Assembly (NCBI GenBank): GCA_013396915.1
Contig: VWZL01003401.1
Coordinates: 284,134 to 348,133 of the forward strand
Length of the DNA: 64,000 nt
Direction of reading: 5' to 3'
Source: Stercorarius parasiticus
Taxonomy: Eukaryota; Chordata; Aves; Charadriiformes; Stercorariidae
The position numbers were made by a program, and so were the translations under genes. Below the pieces are notes generated by a model that was not told the origin of the DNA, did not search any database, and worked only from the letters and a program-made list of their open reading frames with translations. Shown one piece after another: positions 62,120-64,000 of the stretch (positions within the stretch are counted from its first letter, which is position 1; the number at the start of each line of letters is the position of its first letter).

Positions 62120-62855
62120 GTGGATATCCAAATGGTAAGATAGCAGTAATGCATAGGTATGTACATAGCCCTTTGCAGAAAACCATCTCTGAAACCTGTC
62201 TCTAAAACCATTACCTGTTTCTCTCTTTCAGAACATTGTGCTGCTTAACCTTCCCACAGGCCGGCAAAGCTACCTCGGACTGTGACAGGGGATGAACAAA
62301 CACAAGGACTGAGCATAGAAGTGCAAGTCCTTTGGTTGAAAAATCTCATCAGTGGTGGGGCGTCACATTCAAAATAATCTTGACCTTACTCCTTATAATC
62401 TTATTCCTTTTAAAATGTTAAATGGCTTCAGTCATTTTCTGCTATGGTTCTTTTATCCCGCAGGGATTGCAAGGGCTGAGAAGGGTTTTAAGAATGAAGC
62501 AAAGTTTCCTTTTTACAACCTTTTCAGTTTTCTCCCACCATCTCTCAATCCTGAGTATTCCTCAGGGTGCATCATGGAGACTTGAGAATACTCAATTCTT
62601 TTTTATATATATATATTTCAACAGCAGATTGTACATAAAACTGATCAGCTCTAGTTCAGAGGTGATTGTCCACACTTCTGTGGTAAGAGTTACCTCCATG
62701 GACCCATGCACTGTCATCTACCTTCTATGCTTTCTTCTACAGATTCTTCAGATTTTTTTCCCCTAAGTTTCAGCTATCACAGATGATGGCATGTTTTTAT
62801 TAGCATGTAATATGCCTTTTTTTCTTTTTTTTCAAATTCTGCTAAGCACTCAGCC
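62120..62855. other. No recognised feature
   Basis: Unique AT-rich sequence of about 0.7 kb, including a TATATA patch near 62605-62617. No gene signal seen. Confidence 0.5.
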
Positions 62856-62859
62856 TCAG

Positions 62860-63180
62860 TAACATCTTGTGTCGGGCAGTACTGCAGATTAATCACGCGT
62901 TGTGTGAAACTTCCCCTTCCCTGTTTGGAAAATCTCTGCCTCTTTATTTTCTTTTAACATCTTTTTGTTTCTAGAGAAAGTGCAGATTTCAGTATCCAAT
63001 TTACCATCTCTACAGTGTTTATTGTCAACATATGCTTCATGGCCTCCCATTTCACTTTTCTCTGAATGAAAAATTCCTAATATTTCAGTCTCTCCTAACA
63101 GGCATCTGACTGACTTGTTTTCATATTCTGCTCCATCTTTTCAACATAGAATCAATGCAGTTCAATGCCAAATTTCAGAG
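62860..63180 (-). mobile_element. Possible ancient CR1-like fragment
   Basis: The plus strand contains 'cagattaatcacgcgttgtg' and 'tgaaacttccccttccctgt'. Then come 'cagtctctcctaacaggcat' and 'ttctgctccatcttttcaa'. This order resembles the reverse complement of the C-terminal coding part of old amniote CR1 elements. The match is remembered, degenerate and not certain. Confidence 0.4.
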
Positions 63181-64000
63181 AAGGCTTAATATCTTCACTG
63201 TCTTTCCTCTTCCTTATCAGTGCTGAGGTTTCAGGGGTTTGGGGTTTGTTTTTTTGGTGAGATTTTGTTTGTTTGTTTGTTTGTTTAATTCTAAATGTAT
63301 TTGCAGATATGTTTTTACTGGATAGTGCATAGGTTAGGTTAGGATTTCCCAGGTGCAGCAGGGTGCCAGGCTGCCACTTTGCTAATGCTGAGCCTCCCCC
63401 AGGGGCAGGGCTGGGAGGGAGCTGCTATTTTTGGGAAGCCCGTGGGACTCCCCAGGACGAGCTGCTGGCATGGGAACAGCTGGGGAGCATTCCTGGGAAC
63501 TGGTCACAGCTCCCCGGCCTCCTCCCCACAGCGCAGACCCTCCTCCGGCCATCCCCTCATGTGTGCCCTCACCCACCCCATCACTGAGGTTAGCTGTGCT
63601 AATTAATGGCTTGCAGTTCCCAGGATTGTTCAAGGACACGGTTAAATAAAGGCACAAAATTAGCAGTGGCAGAGCTGCCCTAGTAAGATATATTGAAATA
63701 TCTCAAAAGGTATTTGAGGGTCCTTTTGCACCATCTACGCTGCAACTTCATGCATTTGTATGAAGATTTCCCTGCTATTTTTGGGTCTGATCTGAAAGTT
63801 CATTGCCGAAATGGGAGATTCACACTGATTTTTGTGTTTCGAATGAGGACTGCCTTCTGCTGCCAGTCGGTTTTCGGCTTCCAGTACTGAAAGATTCGGC
63901 GGGGGGGGGTGTGCGGTGGTTCACTTTGAAGGATCCCCGAACTCCTCCATTCTGTTGGATTTTGTTTGGTTTAGACCTTGCTGGCTGTGTTTACCTGAAA
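63181..64000. other. Right end, no recognised gene; contains (GTTT)n at 63264-63289
   Basis: A (GTTT) run of about five units at 63264-63289 follows a G/T-rich stretch from 63236. A GC-rich patch at 63360-63600 has open frames on both strands (72-91 codons) with no known domain. A run of ten Gs begins at 63899. Confidence 0.55.

Noticed and set aside
44000..64000. PREP (expected neighbour by gene order)
   Set aside because: No prolyl-oligopeptidase sequence is visible on either strand; PREP probably starts or ends beyond the right edge.
1..64000. CRISPR arrays, tRNA or rRNA genes, LTR retroviruses, integrons or other bacterial systems
   Set aside because: No regularly spaced identical repeats, no cloverleaf or rRNA sequence that I can recognise, and no paired LTRs or gag-pol motifs; the window is avian chromosomal DNA.

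Overview
The window reads as bird nuclear DNA. It carries many fragments of CR1 LINE retroposons with the typical avian 3' end (a variant of 'ggttggaagggacct' next to 'atagaatcata' motifs), two GC-rich CpG islands partly lost to N gaps, long AT-rich introns and no dense coding. The only genes I can support are two members of the Popeye family, both on the minus strand and head to tail: the 5' part of BVES (POPDC1) on the left and a complete POPDC3 coding sequence in the middle. From memory this matches the conserved BVES-POPDC3-PREP neighbourhood (human 6q21). No part of PREP is visible.

Layout: 1-960 is a CR1 reverse-transcriptase relic. 961-10505 holds BVES coding exons 3 and 2 and their introns; the gene continues beyond the left end. 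10506-15575 is BVES intron 1, ending at a CpG island (about 15440-16010) that is the likely BVES promoter/exon 1 and contains a near-consensus CTCF motif. Next to it, 16070-16820 is a CR1 element with a second CR1 inserted in it and a 153-base gap. 16.8-28.2 kb is intergenic with one CR1 copy. 28.2-32.9 kb holds the POPDC3 3' UTR and its three coding exons. 32.9-42.9 kb is probably POPDC3 intron 1; it holds a CR1, a 377-base-period tandem duplication and a well-formed but unassigned small exon-like segment (38566-38695). About 42.7-43.7 kb is a second CpG island interrupted by a 376-base gap, the likely POPDC3 promoter. 43.7-64 kb shows no recognisable gene: it has an old, strongly diverged CR1 at 54 kb, two younger CR1 3' ends, an unclassified degenerate repeat block at 58.4-58.8 kb and simple repeats.

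BVES and POPDC3 encode three-pass membrane proteins whose cytoplasmic Popeye domain binds cAMP. In striated muscle they act in membrane trafficking and ion-channel regulation (established knowledge of the family). The exon joins given here were checked by reading frame: BVES exons 2+3 give 116 intact codons, and POPDC3 exons 2+3+4 give an intact 306-codon protein plus stop.

I found no operon-like or defence system, CRISPR array, RNA gene or intact mobile element. The most interesting leads are the exon-like segment in POPDC3 intron 1, the CTCF motif at the BVES promoter, the tandem duplication with an N exactly at its junction, and the roughly 100-base-spaced repeat at 58 kb.
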